Part shown: in pieces, positions 1 through 8,003 of the stretch | How positions within the stretch are numbered: the first letter of the stretch is position 1 | Layout: the number at the start of each line of letters is the position of its first letter | Assembly (NCBI GenBank): GCA_947493945.1 | Contig: CANLSR010000003.1 | Location: 310,001 to 374,000, forward strand | Direction of reading: 5' to 3' | Origin: an uncultured bacterium | GTDB taxonomy: Bacteria; Bacteroidota; Rhodothermia; Rhodothermales; Rubricoccaceae | DNA length: 64,000 nt | The notes under the pieces: generated by a model | The model's database searches: none | Told to the model about the DNA's origin: nothing | Seen by the model: the letters and a program-made list of their open reading frames with translations, nothing else | Made by a program: the position numbers and the translations under genes

Positions 1-41
1 CCGCTGGGTGTGAGGCCCGTCGGGGCGTGCGAGGGGCACTC

Positions 42-81
42 GCGAAAGTAAATGTGCCCCTCCGGGGGACGGGCGAATATA
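42..81 (-). promoter_or_regulatory. Candidate promoter boxes for a gene left of the window
   Basis: On the minus strand two copies of the box used elsewhere in the window are seen: TATATTCGC (73-81) and TACTTTCGC (42-50). They point out of the left edge, so they would serve a minus-strand gene that starts beyond base 1. No gene is visible in bases 1-146. Confidence 0.25.
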
Positions 82-146
82 GATCGAAGCGCCGGGCCCG
101 GTGCTCGGGGCGCGCCCCTAAACCAGACGCCGGGCGCGGCGGCGGC

Positions 147-1538
147 TCAGTGCAGAGGGGCCACCCCCGACACCGGTTTCAACCCAGACTGAAAGCTACG
201 ACGAGTCTGGCGCGCGAACCGCGTCGAGAGCCCGACCGCCGCGACCGCCAGCCCCAGCGTGAGCCCCCACCACAGGCCCCGGGCGCCGGTGCCGGTCGCC
301 AGCCCCAAGACCCCGCCGACCGTCAGCCCGACGCCCCAGTAGGACACGGCGGCGATGACCATCGGCACGCGGGTGTCCTTGAGGCCCCGGAGCGCGCCGG
401 CCATCGCCGCCTGGACGCCGTCGAACAGTTGGAACACCGCCGCGATGCCGAGCAGCGCCACCGCCAGCGACGCCACCTCGGGCTGGGGCGACGACCCGGC
501 GTAGAGCCAGATCACCCACCCGGGCCGGAGCCAGAACACCAGGGCCGACACGGCCATGAACGCCGCGCCAATCGCGGCGGCGGTCCAGCCGGCGCGCGCG
601 GCGCCGGCCGTGTCCCCGGCGCCGGCGGCCATCCCCACCCGGATGCCGCCCGCCATGCCGATCCCGAGCGGCACCATGAACGTGATGCTGGCCGCGTTGA
701 GCGCGATCTGGTGGGCCGCCAGCGCCACCTCGTGGTTCGGCAGCCGCCCCACGAACAGCGTCGCGGCGGTGAACAGGCCCGCCTCTAGCCCGAACCCGAC
801 GCCGATGGGCCACCCCAGCCGGAACAGCGCCGCCAGCGCGGCCGGGTCGGGCCGCCGCAGGCCCACGAACACGCGGAACCGGCGCAACGCCCCACCTCGC
901 ACGTAGAGCGCCAGCGCGATCGTCATCGCCGTGATGGTGATGGCCGAGGCCCGGCCCGATCCCACCAACCCCATCGCGGGAAGGCCCCACCCGCCAAATA
1001 TAAACAGGTAGTTGAGGCCGGCGTTGAGCGCGGTGCCGACCACCGTCACGGCCAGAACAGGACGAGGCTGGGCGTTCCCCTCGCACAGCCCGCGCAGCGC
1101 GGTAAACCACAGGTTGGGCACGAACCCCCAGCGGATCGCGGCGATGTAGTCGCCGGCGAGCGCGGCGGTGCCGGGCGCCTGGCCGGTCCACAGGAACACG
1201 TCCTCCATGAACCCGAGCCCGATCACGAACGGCACGCCCAGCAGCGTCGCCAGCCACAGCCCCTGGCGCGCCCCGCGCCCGGCCGCGTCAGTGTCGCCGG
1301 CGCCGACGGCCTGGGCCACCGTCGGCTGGACGGCGACGAGCACGCCGACGCAGACCATCGTCAACGTGACGTAGGCCGTCGAGCCGAGGACGATGGCGGC
1401 CATCGCCTCGGTGCCCAGCCGGCCTACCATCACGACGTCGACAAAGCTCATCGACATCTGCGAGAGCTGGACGAGCACGATGGGCACGGCCAGGGCCAGC
1501 GTGGGGCGGATGTCGCGGAGGGCGGGCGAGAGGGTCAT
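147..1538 (-). CDS. MATE family efflux transporter
   Basis: Predicted multidrug/toxin exporter of the inner membrane, expected to swap Na+ or H+ for a cationic or hydrophobic compound. The 463-residue product has the family's usual length (about 450-480) and roughly twelve hydrophobic segments. The N-terminal stretch IRPTLALAVPIVLVQLSQ followed by DVVMVGRLGTEAMAA is typical of MATE helix 1 and loop. The ATG at 1538 begins right before this segment and sits 3 bases after a promoter-like TAGCTTTCC, so the mRNA may be leaderless. It is monocistronic in the window; substrate is unknown. Confidence 0.9.
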   Translation of the reverse strand: MTLSPALRDIRPTLALAVPIVLVQLSQMSMSFVDVVMVGRLGTEAMAAIVLGSTAYVTLTMVCVGVLVAVQPTVAQAVGAGDTDAAGRGARQGLWLATLLGVPFVIGLGFMEDVFLWTGQAPGTAALAGDYIAAIRWGFVPNLWFTALRGLCEGNAQPRPVLAVTVVGTALNAGLNYLFIFGGWGLPAMGLVGSGRASAITITAMTIALALYVRGGALRRFRVFVGLRRPDPAALAALFRLGWPIGVGFGLEAGLFTAATLFVGRLPNHEVALAAHQIALNAASITFMVPLGIGMAGGIRVGMAAGAGDTAGAARAGWTAAAIGAAFMAVSALVFWLRPGWVIWLYAGSSPQPEVASLAVALLGIAAVFQLFDGVQAAMAGALRGLKDTRVPMVIAAVSYWGVGLTVGGVLGLATGTGARGLWWGLTLGLAVAAVGLSTRFARQTRRSFQSGLKPVSGVAPLH

Positions 1539-1541
1539 CAG

Positions 1542-1550
1542 GGAAAGCTA
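1542..1550 (-). promoter_or_regulatory. Promoter box of the MATE gene
   Basis: TAGCTTTCC on the minus strand, ending 3 bases before the ATG at 1538. If it is the -7 element, transcription would start at or beside the A of the start codon. Confidence 0.4.
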
Positions 1551-1619
1551 TCCGAGCCCTCGGCCCCGCCGCCTTCGCGCCGTCCGCACCGGACGCGCCT
1601 CTCCCCTTCTCCCGGCCCA

Positions 1620-1680
1620 CTGGCGGTCGCCGCGCGCGAGCGGTTCCGGCCCGCGAAGCGACGCCGGCGAGAGCCGCCAG
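1620..1680. repeat. REP-like hairpin
   Basis: CTGGCGGTCGCCG at 1620-1632 pairs with CGGCGA (1665-1670) plus CCGCCAG (1674-1680), leaving a 3-base bulge and a loop of about 30 bases. It belongs to the CCGCTGGCGG-type palindromes found in many gaps of this window. It lies between the divergent MATE and 1954 genes. Confidence 0.5.
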
Positions 1681-1749
1681 CGGCGCGGGCGCAGGCGACT
1701 CGCTCCACGGTCCGGCGAGACTCCGCTCTTGTGCGAGACCTCCCCCGAC

Positions 1750-1871
1750 GTCATCCTGAGCGAGCGCAGCGAGTCGAAGGATCTCTGGTGAGACTCTGCC
1801 TCAAGCTGGCGCTGCAAACTGTGAACAGAGGATGCCGCGCGCCAGAGATCCTTCGACAAGCTCAGGATGAC
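1750..1871. repeat. Long imperfect inverted repeat (GTCATCCTGAG...)
   Basis: The left arm (1750-1788) starts GTCATCCTGAGC and ends GTCGAAGGATCTCTGG. The right arm (1842-1871) is its reverse complement except that the 9-base insert GAGCGCAGC and a small substitution are missing. The arms enclose 53 bases. GTCATCCTGAG / TCGAAGGATCT segments are, to my recollection, common intergenic repeats in many unrelated bacteria. No coding sense is visible. The rest of the 1539-1953 gap holds only this element and the 1620-1680 hairpin. Confidence 0.7.
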
Positions 1872-1953
1872 GGGGCGCCGAGTTTCCGTATGGAGCATAG
1901 GACGGGCTCAGGCGAGACGGCCTTATGGAACGTGGCCGCGCGATCTTGCGGCC

Positions 1954-3024
1954 ATGCGATTTCTCTGCCTTCTCCTGTTCGTCTCGGCCGCCCCGGCCTG
2001 GGGCCAAATGGCCAGCCCGACCGAGCCTGGCACGCCGGCCGGTGAGCCCGCTGCCGACCTGGCCGGCCTGCGCGTGGCGCGGGAGACGCTGACGCTGGAC
2101 CTGCGCCCGCTCCTCGGCGACCGGCTGGCGGTGGTCGAGGCTGAGTACCGGATCCTCAACCCGGGCGGCGTGCGCGTCGTCCCGCTCCAGTTTCTGGCGA
2201 TGGGCGGGCGCGTCGAAGAGGCCCAGGTGTGGCTCGACGAGCAACCCGTCATCGCGCTGCGGCTGGACTCGCTCCGGGTGCCGCCGTCGTGGACCATCGC
2301 GACCGAGACGCCCGCCTTGGACGCCGAGCCCGTCCCGTACACGACCGACGCCAGCCTGGCGACCGCCAGAGGCCTGACCTTCGTGGTCCCGATCCCGACG
2401 GGCCAGCACACCGTCCGCGTGCGCCACGGTGTCCGCCCCGGCTCCTACGACGACGGCCGCCACCCGAACCGCGTCTGGCAGTTGGCCTACAGCCTGGCGC
2501 CGGCGCGCCGCTGGGCCGGCTTCGGTCAGCTCGACGTGACCGTGCTCGTGCCGCCGGGCTGGGAGGCCGCCGCCTCGCTCCCGATGCGCGCCGAGACGGC
2601 TGCCGACGGCGAGGGCCAGCGCCTGGTGGGCCGGTTCGCCGGCGTCCCCGGCGACGTGCTCGCGGTCTCGGTGCGGGCGCCGGCGCCGGTCCTCCGCGTC
2701 CCGTTCTGGATCGCCGGCGCGCTGGCGGCGCTCGTCGTCGTGGGGTTCGTCGGGTTCGTGGCCGGGCGGCTGGTGGCGCAGTCGGGCCGGCGGTTGGGCG
2801 CGGCCGTGCCCGGGGCGGTGCTCGGGGGCGTGATCGCAGCGGTGCTGATGGTGGTGCTGGTGAGCATCGGCGCCGACCAGGGCGACTCTGGGGCCTACGG
2901 CTACGGGCTCGTGGTCCAGATGATGACGGTCGTCGGCCCGCTGGCGATCGTCGCGTGCGCAGCGCTGACGCTGGCGGTGGCGGCCGTCACGGCGCGGCGC
3001 TGGCGGGCAGAGGGCGGAGGGTAG
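1954..3024 (+). CDS. Secreted/membrane protein, unknown function
   Basis: I do not recognise a family. The 356-residue product starts with a clear signal peptide (MRFLCLLLFVSAAPAWGQ), which is why the ATG at 1954 is chosen over upstream in-frame starts inside the intergenic repeat. Residues 30-240 look beta-rich and soluble, with no cysteines, and would face the periplasm. The last 110 residues hold three hydrophobic helices (about 247-270, 283-307 and 320-345), ending in a basic tail. This is an extracytoplasmic domain plus C-terminal membrane anchor. It is divergent from the MATE gene and convergent with the 3080 gene. Confidence 0.75.
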   Translation: MRFLCLLLFVSAAPAWGQMASPTEPGTPAGEPAADLAGLRVARETLTLDLRPLLGDRLAVVEAEYRILNPGGVRVVPLQFLAMGGRVEEAQVWLDEQPVIALRLDSLRVPPSWTIATETPALDAEPVPYTTDASLATARGLTFVVPIPTGQHTVRVRHGVRPGSYDDGRHPNRVWQLAYSLAPARRWAGFGQLDVTVLVPPGWEAAASLPMRAETAADGEGQRLVGRFAGVPGDVLAVSVRAPAPVLRVPFWIAGALAALVVVGFVGFVAGRLVAQSGRRLGAAVPGAVLGGVIAAVLMVVLVSIGADQGDSGAYGYGLVVQMMTVVGPLAIVACAALTLAVAAVTARRWRAEGGG

Positions 3025-3079
3025 AGCGCCGGCGCCCGCCGCCAACGGCCGGGACGCCCCGGCCCGTTCTCCTCTCGCC

Positions 3080-3949
3080 CTACTCGACCGGGAAGTCGAA
3101 GTAGGTGCTGCCGTGGGGCTCGTCGCGCAGCGTGAAGTGCCACCACTCCTTGTCGTAGTTGCGGAACCCGCCCGCGCTCATGGCCGCGCGCAGCCGCTGG
3201 CGGTTGCGGCGGGCGCTCGCCGAGACGTCGCGGCTGTCGGTCGCCGCGGCCGGGCTGAGGCAGTCGTAGGCCGTGCCCATGTCCAGGTCGCCCTCGTCCA
3301 GCCGCTCGCCCACGGGCGCGTTGCAGCGGGCGAGCGGGCCGTCGGCCGGAGACGGGAACTCGGTGCGGACGGCGGCGGCGGCGGGGAGCGACACCAGCGT
3401 CAGGTCGACGGTCGAGCCGCGCGTGTGGCCGCTCCGGGTGGCGATGTAGCCGCGCGAGAACAGGCTCCCCTTGGGCTCGTCGGGGTAGAACGCCTCCTTC
3501 ATCGACTGGTCGTGGAGGCCCGTCCACGTCGCGAACTGGCGGACGGCCGTTTGGGGCCGGTAGCAGTCGTAGACCTTGAGCCCCAGCCCGTCGCGCTCCA
3601 GGCTGCGCGCGACGTCCGCCAGCGCCTGGGCGGCCGGCTCGGTCAGGACACACTCGGCCGCGTCGTAGCCGTCGATGGGCTCGCCGATAAAGTTGTAGGC
3701 CGTCGCGTAGCGGATCTCCTGGCCCACCGACGGCGCGACCTCGCGCAGGCGCACGAAGCCCTCGGGCAGCGGCGGCAGCGCCTCGCGGGCGGTGTCGGGC
3801 GCCGGAGGCGACGGGGCCGCCGGCGACGAGTGGCCGGCGGCGGCCGTCAGCCGCTCGGGGCCGGGCGGCGCCTCGGCTTCCGAGAGGCACCCCACCAGCA
3901 CGACGCCGACGGCGGCCAGAAGCCAGATCAGACCAGGGGAGCGGGCCAT
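3080..3949 (-). CDS. VanX-type D-Ala-D-Ala dipeptidase lipoprotein (peptidase M15D)
   Basis: Zinc D,D-dipeptidase, family known to hydrolyse D-Ala-D-Ala. The fold is marked by SGHTRGSTVDLT, giving ligands His175 and Asp182, and by EWWHF with Glu268 and His271. These match the SxHxxGxAxD and ExWH motifs of M15. The N-terminus is a lipoprotein signal (LVGC, Cys21) and is followed by a Pro/Ala-rich linker to about residue 60, so the enzyme is probably anchored in the periplasm. No VanR/S/H/A genes are nearby, so peptidoglycan turnover is likelier than vancomycin resistance. Confidence 0.88.
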   Translation of the reverse strand: MARSPGLIWLLAAVGVVLVGCLSEAEAPPGPERLTAAAGHSSPAAPSPPAPDTAREALPPLPEGFVRLREVAPSVGQEIRYATAYNFIGEPIDGYDAAECVLTEPAAQALADVARSLERDGLGLKVYDCYRPQTAVRQFATWTGLHDQSMKEAFYPDEPKGSLFSRGYIATRSGHTRGSTVDLTLVSLPAAAAVRTEFPSPADGPLARCNAPVGERLDEGDLDMGTAYDCLSPAAATDSRDVSASARRNRQRLRAAMSAGGFRNYDKEWWHFTLRDEPHGSTYFDFPVE

Positions 3950-3973
3950 TTGAAGCGCGGGGAGGGCGACGGA

Positions 3974-3982
3974 CGGAATCTA
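3974..3982 (-). promoter_or_regulatory. Promoter box of the dipeptidase gene
   Basis: TAGATTCCG on the minus strand, 24 bases before the ATG at 3949. It fits the window-wide TAnnnTnnG box. Confidence 0.4.
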
Positions 3983-4230
3983 GCGCCTCGCCCCAACGCC
4001 TCGGCCGGTACGCTTCATGCCCCCTGCCCCCTCTCTCTGCCAGGCCGCCAGCGCGCGGCGGCGCCGGTTCGCAGAGACGCGGCGAACACCCGGTGGAGGC
4101 CCAGCGAGGGGACGGCCAAGCGTGTGTGGGAACGCCTCCGAGCCCACCGAAGTCCACGCCGACGAGCGTTCTTCTCGCCTCTCGCGCTGTGTCACCCCTG
4201 CGGCATCGGCCCTTGGCCGCCCGCGACCGT

Positions 4231-4809
4231 ATGATCCTCTCGACGCCGACCGACCTCCAAACCTTGCCCCCCGGCCTCTCCTCCGACGTGGTCGAGGCGC
4301 TGGCCGCCCGGAGCGTGCGCCGCGACTCGGTGCCGTCGTTCCAGGCCCTGCTGGCGGCCGTGGCCGAGGCCGTCCGCGCCACCCAGGCGCCGGTGGCCCA
4401 GGCCGAGGAGGCTGCGCTCAACTTGCGCCAGCGCGAGACCGTGGCGGGCGTCCACGCCGACCTGGCCCAGATTCTAGAGGCGCTGGCGAGCGGCGTCTCG
4501 GCCGAGGCCCAGTGCCTCAAGGCGTCGCGCCGCCCCGCCGACGTCGTCCGCTCGGTGTTGCGCCCGACGCCGGGCTGGCTGCCCCGCCTGCGCGACCGCG
4601 CCGCCGGAGCGACCGTGCCGGCGCCCACCTGGGTCACCGCCGCCGCGGCCGCCGTCGAGGCCCTGGGCCAGACTGCCGAGCACGTCGCCACGCTGGGCCA
4701 AGCCCAGCCGACCGAGTCGTCGGCCCGGGTGCTGTCCGGGCGCGTGGCCGACCGGCTCCGCGAGCACCGCGACGCGCTCCTGGCCGACATCGCCAAGCTG
4801 GTCGACTAG
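4231..4809 (+). CDS. Hypothetical helical protein
   Basis: No family recognised. The 192-residue product is rich in Ala, Glu and Arg and predicted to be almost all alpha-helical, with coiled-coil-like stretches around residues 45-95 and 125-190. It has no signal peptide and no membrane segment, so it is probably cytoplasmic. The ATG at 4231 is the first in-frame start after a GC-rich leader, and the codons have the strong third-position GC of real genes here. It is convergent with panD, 63 bases away. The 281-base gap upstream shows no recognisable element apart from the dipeptidase promoter box. Confidence 0.6.
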   Translation: MILSTPTDLQTLPPGLSSDVVEALAARSVRRDSVPSFQALLAAVAEAVRATQAPVAQAEEAALNLRQRETVAGVHADLAQILEALASGVSAEAQCLKASRRPADVVRSVLRPTPGWLPRLRDRAAGATVPAPTWVTAAAAAVEALGQTAEHVATLGQAQPTESSARVLSGRVADRLREHRDALLADIAKLVD

Positions 4810-4872
4810 ACGACCCAGGCTCCGCCCCGCTGGCGGTCCTGACCGGCGGGCCGACGGCGACCGCCCCAGCGG

Positions 4873-5364
4873 CTAGCGCCGCGTCGGGGTGTGGGCGCGC
4901 CCGCGCGACGAGACGGTCCGCCCCAGCCGCGGCGACCACAGGTCGCTCGTGTCGATGGCGTTGGTGACCGCCGGCTCGTTGGGGTCGCTGACGTCGGCGC
5001 CGTCGAGGTCGTAGGTCGCCGTCGGGTTGTTCTCGGCGTCCACCAGGACCACGCGCGGCTTGAAGGCCTCAGCCTCCTGGGGCGTCATCTCGGCGTAGGC
5101 GATCACGATCACCTGGTCGCCGGGCGCCACCAGCCGGGCCGCGGGGCCGTTGAGGCAGACCGTCCGGCTGCCGGCCTTGGCGGGGATGGTGTACGTCTCC
5201 AGCCGGGTGCCGGCGTTGACGTTGAGCACCTGGACGCGCTCGTAGGGCAGCAGGTTGGCCGCCTCCATCAGCTCGCGGTCGAGCGTGATCGAGCCCTCGT
5301 AGTACAGGTCGGCCTCGGTCACCGTCAGGCGGTGGAGCTTGCCCTTGAACAGCGTGACGGTCAT
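4873..5364 (-). CDS. panD: Aspartate 1-decarboxylase precursor PanD
   Basis: Makes beta-alanine from aspartate for pantothenate/CoA synthesis. The self-cleavage site YYEGSITLD is intact: cutting between Gly24 and Ser25 gives the pyruvoyl group. Lys9 and the core up to about residue 120 fit the family. At 163 residues it is some 35-40 longer than usual; the extra C-terminal tail is acidic and then Arg/Ser-rich. It lies 51 bases downstream of panC on the same strand, so both are probably one transcript supplying the two halves of the pantoate/beta-alanine condensation. Confidence 0.95.
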   Translation of the reverse strand: MTVTLFKGKLHRLTVTEADLYYEGSITLDRELMEAANLLPYERVQVLNVNAGTRLETYTIPAKAGSRTVCLNGPAARLVAPGDQVIVIAYAEMTPQEAEAFKPRVVLVDAENNPTATYDLDGADVSDPNEPAVTNAIDTSDLWSPRLGRTVSSRGRAHTPTRR

Positions 5365-5415
5365 GGGTTGGAGGGATGCGGGACGTGGGATGAGGCGGGC
5401 AGATCCCGAGTCTCC

Positions 5416-6327
5416 TTATCCCTCGTCCCTCACCAAAAGCGTGGTGTTGTCGATGAGTCGGGTCTCGCCAAAGCGGACGGCGAGCGCCGCAAGGTAGCGA
5501 CCGCCCGACGGGCCTTGCGGATCGAGCGTGGCGGCCGGCTGCAGCGCGTCGGCGTCGACGACCTCGGCGTAGTCGATCTGGGCGCGTGTGGCGGTCGAGA
5601 CCTGGGCCCGCATGGCCTCGGTCAGGGCCGCCGCGTCGCGCTCGCCCGCGGCGACGGCGGCCTCAGCCGCGCCGAGCGCCTGGGACAGCACCACGGCCTG
5701 CTGGCGCTCGGCGTCGGCGAGGTAGCGGTTGCGCGACGACATCGCCAGCCCGTCGGCCTCGCGCACGATGGGGTGGCCCACAACCTCGATGCCGAAGCCC
5801 AGCTCGGCCGTCATCCGGCGCACGATGGCGAGCTGCTGGGCGTCCTTTTGGCCGAAGACCGCGATGTGCGGCCTGCACGCCAGGAACAGCTTGGTCACGA
5901 CCGTGGTGACGCCCTCGAAGTGGCCCGGCCGGCTGGCGCCGCACAGGTGCCGGTCGAGCTCGCGCACCGACACGGTCGCAAACGGCGGCAGCCCGAACGG
6001 GTACATCGCCTGGGCACTCGGCGCGAACACCACGTCGGCGCCGTCCGCCACCCCGCCAGGGACAGCGCCAGCTAGCGCGGCGAGGTCGGCGTCGAGCGTG
6101 CGCGGGTAGGCCTCGTAGTCCTCGCCGGGCGCGAACTGGGTCGGGTTGACGAAGATCGAGACCGTCACGTGGTCGGCCCGCTCGCGCGCGTCGGCGACGA
6201 GCGCGAGGTGGCCGGCGTGGAGCGCGCCCATCGTGGGCACGAGCGCCAGACGGTCGCCCCGCTGGCGGGCGGCGCCGGCCAGGGCCTGCATCTCGGGGAC
6301 GGAGCGGACGACGGCGGGCTGGGACAC
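5416..6327 (-). CDS. panC: Pantothenate synthetase PanC
   Basis: ATP-dependent condensation of pantoate with beta-alanine. It carries the family motifs VPTMGALHAGH (nucleotide-binding HIGH-like), FVNPTQF, and FGQKDAQQ, and MSSRNRYL near residue 188. I place the start at the GTG at 6327, giving 303 residues; the distance to PTMG (residue 32) then matches E. coli PanC. The reading frame stays open far upstream across fumC on the opposite strand, but that is a GC-rich shadow. It is in tandem with panD and divergent from fumC across a 144-base gap. Confidence 0.93.
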   Translation of the reverse strand: MSQPAVVRSVPEMQALAGAARQRGDRLALVPTMGALHAGHLALVADARERADHVTVSIFVNPTQFAPGEDYEAYPRTLDADLAALAGAVPGGVADGADVVFAPSAQAMYPFGLPPFATVSVRELDRHLCGASRPGHFEGVTTVVTKLFLACRPHIAVFGQKDAQQLAIVRRMTAELGFGIEVVGHPIVREADGLAMSSRNRYLADAERQQAVVLSQALGAAEAAVAAGERDAAALTEAMRAQVSTATRAQIDYAEVVDADALQPAATLDPQGPSGGRYLAALAVRFGETRLIDNTTLLVRDEG

Positions 6328-6398
6328 AGGCGGGGCGGGCAGAGGACGAGGGGCCGCAAGTTCGCCGAACGGGACCGAACCGTGCGCGTAGGTCCGGG

Positions 6399-6407
6399 TA
6401 GGTTTCG
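6399..6407 (+). promoter_or_regulatory. Candidate promoter box of fumC
   Basis: TAGGTTTCG, 64 bases upstream of the fumC ATG, matching 7 of 8 positions of the Bacteroidota TAnnTTTG element. It lies in the panC-fumC divergent gap. Confidence 0.4.
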
Positions 6408-6471
6408 CGCGCCCACCTGGCGGCGCTTCCGCTGGGCGCCGCGCCCGAGTCCTCTCCCCTCTTCCCTCCCC

Positions 6472-7890
6472 ATGTCCGACGTGTCCTCCCCCCAGCCCGA
6501 CGGCTTCCGCACCGAAACAGACTCGCTCGGCGAGGTCCGCGTCCCGGCCGACGCGCTCTACGGCGCCCAGACCCAGCGCGCCGTCGAGAACTTCCCCGTC
6601 TCGTCGCTGCGCTTCCCGCGCCGCTTTGTCGAGGCGCTGGGCACGGTCAAGGCCGCCGCGGCGCGCGCCAACAAAGGCCTCGACCTGCTCCCCGGCGACA
6701 CCGCCGACGCCATCGAGGCCGCCGCGCTGGCGGTCCGCGCCGGCGAGCACGACGAGCAGTTCCCGCTGGACATCTTCCAGACCGGCTCGGGCACGTCGAC
6801 CAACATGAACGCCAACGAGGTCATCGCGCGGCTCGCCAGCCAGTCGCTCGGCGACGACGAGCACGCGGTCCACCCCAACGACGACGTCAACTACGGCCAG
6901 TCGTCCAACGACGTCATCCCGACGGCCATGCACGTGGCCGCGCGCGTGGCGCTGGCCGAAGACCTGCTCCCGGCGCTCGACCGGTTCGCCCAGTCCCTGG
7001 AGGCCAAGGCCGACGAGTTCGACGACGTGGTCAAAAGCGGCCGGACGCACTTGATGGACGCCACGCCGGTCCGGCTGGGCCAGGAATTCGGCGGGTACGC
7101 GGCCCAGGTGCGCAAGGGCATCGCGCGCGTCGAGCGGGCCGGCGACGAGCTGGCGGAGCTGGCGCTCGGCGGCACGGCGACCGGCACGGGCATCAACCGA
7201 GTGCCCGAGTTCCCCCGGCGCGCCATCGCCGAGATCTCCGAGATCACCGGCGTCGACTTCCGCGAGACCGACAACCACTTCGAGGCCCAGGCGGCCAAGG
7301 ACGCCTACGTCTCGGCGGCGGGCGCGCTGAACACGGTCGCCGTGTCGCTGATGAAGATCGCCAACGACATCCGCCACCTGTCGAGCGGGCCGACGTCGGG
7401 GCTGTCGGAGATCCAGCTCCCGGCGATCCAGCCGGGCTCGTCGATCATGCCCGGCAAGGTGAACCCGGTGATGTCGGAGGCCATGATGATGGTCGCGGCG
7501 CGCGTGATGGGCAACGCGGTCACGATCACCGTCGGCGGCCAGCACGGCAACTTCGAGCTCAACGTGATGATGCCGGTGATGGCGCACGCCATGCTGGAGT
7601 CCATCGAGGCGCTGTCGGGCGTGCTCGACGCCTTCCGCGAGCGGTGCCTCGACGGCATCACGGCCAACCGCGACCGCGCCCGCCAGCTGCTCGAGCTCAA
7701 CCCGTCGATCGCGACGGCCCTGAACGCCGAGATCGGCTACGACGCGGCCAGCAAGGTGGCCAAAAAGTCGGCCGCCGAGGGCCGGTCGGTCCGCGACGTG
7801 ATCCTGGAGATGGACCTGCTGCCGGCCGAGCAAGTCGACGCCGTCCTGGACGTGCGGAGCATGACCGAGCCCGGCATCCCGGGCGAGTAG
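6472..7890 (+). CDS. fumC: Class II fumarate hydratase FumC
   Basis: Iron-free fumarase of the TCA cycle, interconverting fumarate and malate; homotetramer in the family. The 472-residue protein shows the signature GSSIMPGKVNP (about residues 322-332), TGSGTSTNMNANEV for substrate binding and SGRTHLMDATP with the catalytic-site histidine. ATG 6472 follows a pyrimidine-only leader (CCTCTTCCCTCCCC) with no Shine-Dalgarno. The protein starts MSDVSSPQPDGFRTETDSLG, as expected for FumC. Stop is followed immediately by a 16-bp tandem repeat. Confidence 0.96.
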   Translation: MSDVSSPQPDGFRTETDSLGEVRVPADALYGAQTQRAVENFPVSSLRFPRRFVEALGTVKAAAARANKGLDLLPGDTADAIEAAALAVRAGEHDEQFPLDIFQTGSGTSTNMNANEVIARLASQSLGDDEHAVHPNDDVNYGQSSNDVIPTAMHVAARVALAEDLLPALDRFAQSLEAKADEFDDVVKSGRTHLMDATPVRLGQEFGGYAAQVRKGIARVERAGDELAELALGGTATGTGINRVPEFPRRAIAEISEITGVDFRETDNHFEAQAAKDAYVSAAGALNTVAVSLMKIANDIRHLSSGPTSGLSEIQLPAIQPGSSIMPGKVNPVMSEAMMMVAARVMGNAVTITVGGQHGNFELNVMMPVMAHAMLESIEALSGVLDAFRERCLDGITANRDRARQLLELNPSIATALNAEIGYDAASKVAKKSAAEGRSVRDVILEMDLLPAEQVDAVLDVRSMTEPGIPGE

Positions 7891-7986
7891 CGCCCCGCCC
7901 CGCTGGCGCCCCGCCCCGCTGGCGCCCCGCCCCGCTCGCGCCCCGCCCCGCTCGCGCCCCGCCCCGCTCGCGGGCCGGCCCGCTGG
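7891..7986. repeat. 16-bp tandem repeat between convergent genes
   Basis: Starting at the first base after the fumC stop, CGCCCCGCCCCGCTGG occurs twice, then CGCCCCGCCCCGCTCG three times, then a degenerate sixth copy. The unit contains the CCGCTGG half of the REP-like palindrome. It fills the gap between fumC and the oppositely oriented DUF2254 gene. Confidence 0.9.
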
Positions 7987-8003
7987 CGCCGTCCGCCAGC
8001 GGG
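7979..8003 (-). terminator. REP-like hairpin abutting the DUF2254 stop
   Basis: CCCGCTGGCG (7979-7988) and CGCCAGCGGG (7994-8003) form a perfect 10-bp stem with a 5-base loop. It touches the stop codon of the minus-strand gene at 8004. There is no U tract, so a terminator role is inference. Confidence 0.45.

Noticed and set aside
1867-1953. Upstream start for the 1954 gene at 1867
   Set aside because: It would translate the end of the inverted repeat and bury the signal peptide.
3080-3949. Vancomycin resistance locus
   Set aside because: Only the VanX-type dipeptidase is present; no vanHA or vanRS, and the protein is a lipoprotein as in general envelope enzymes.
7891-8003. Possible short CRISPR array
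   Set aside because: The 16-bp units are contiguous with no spacers and no cas genes are near.
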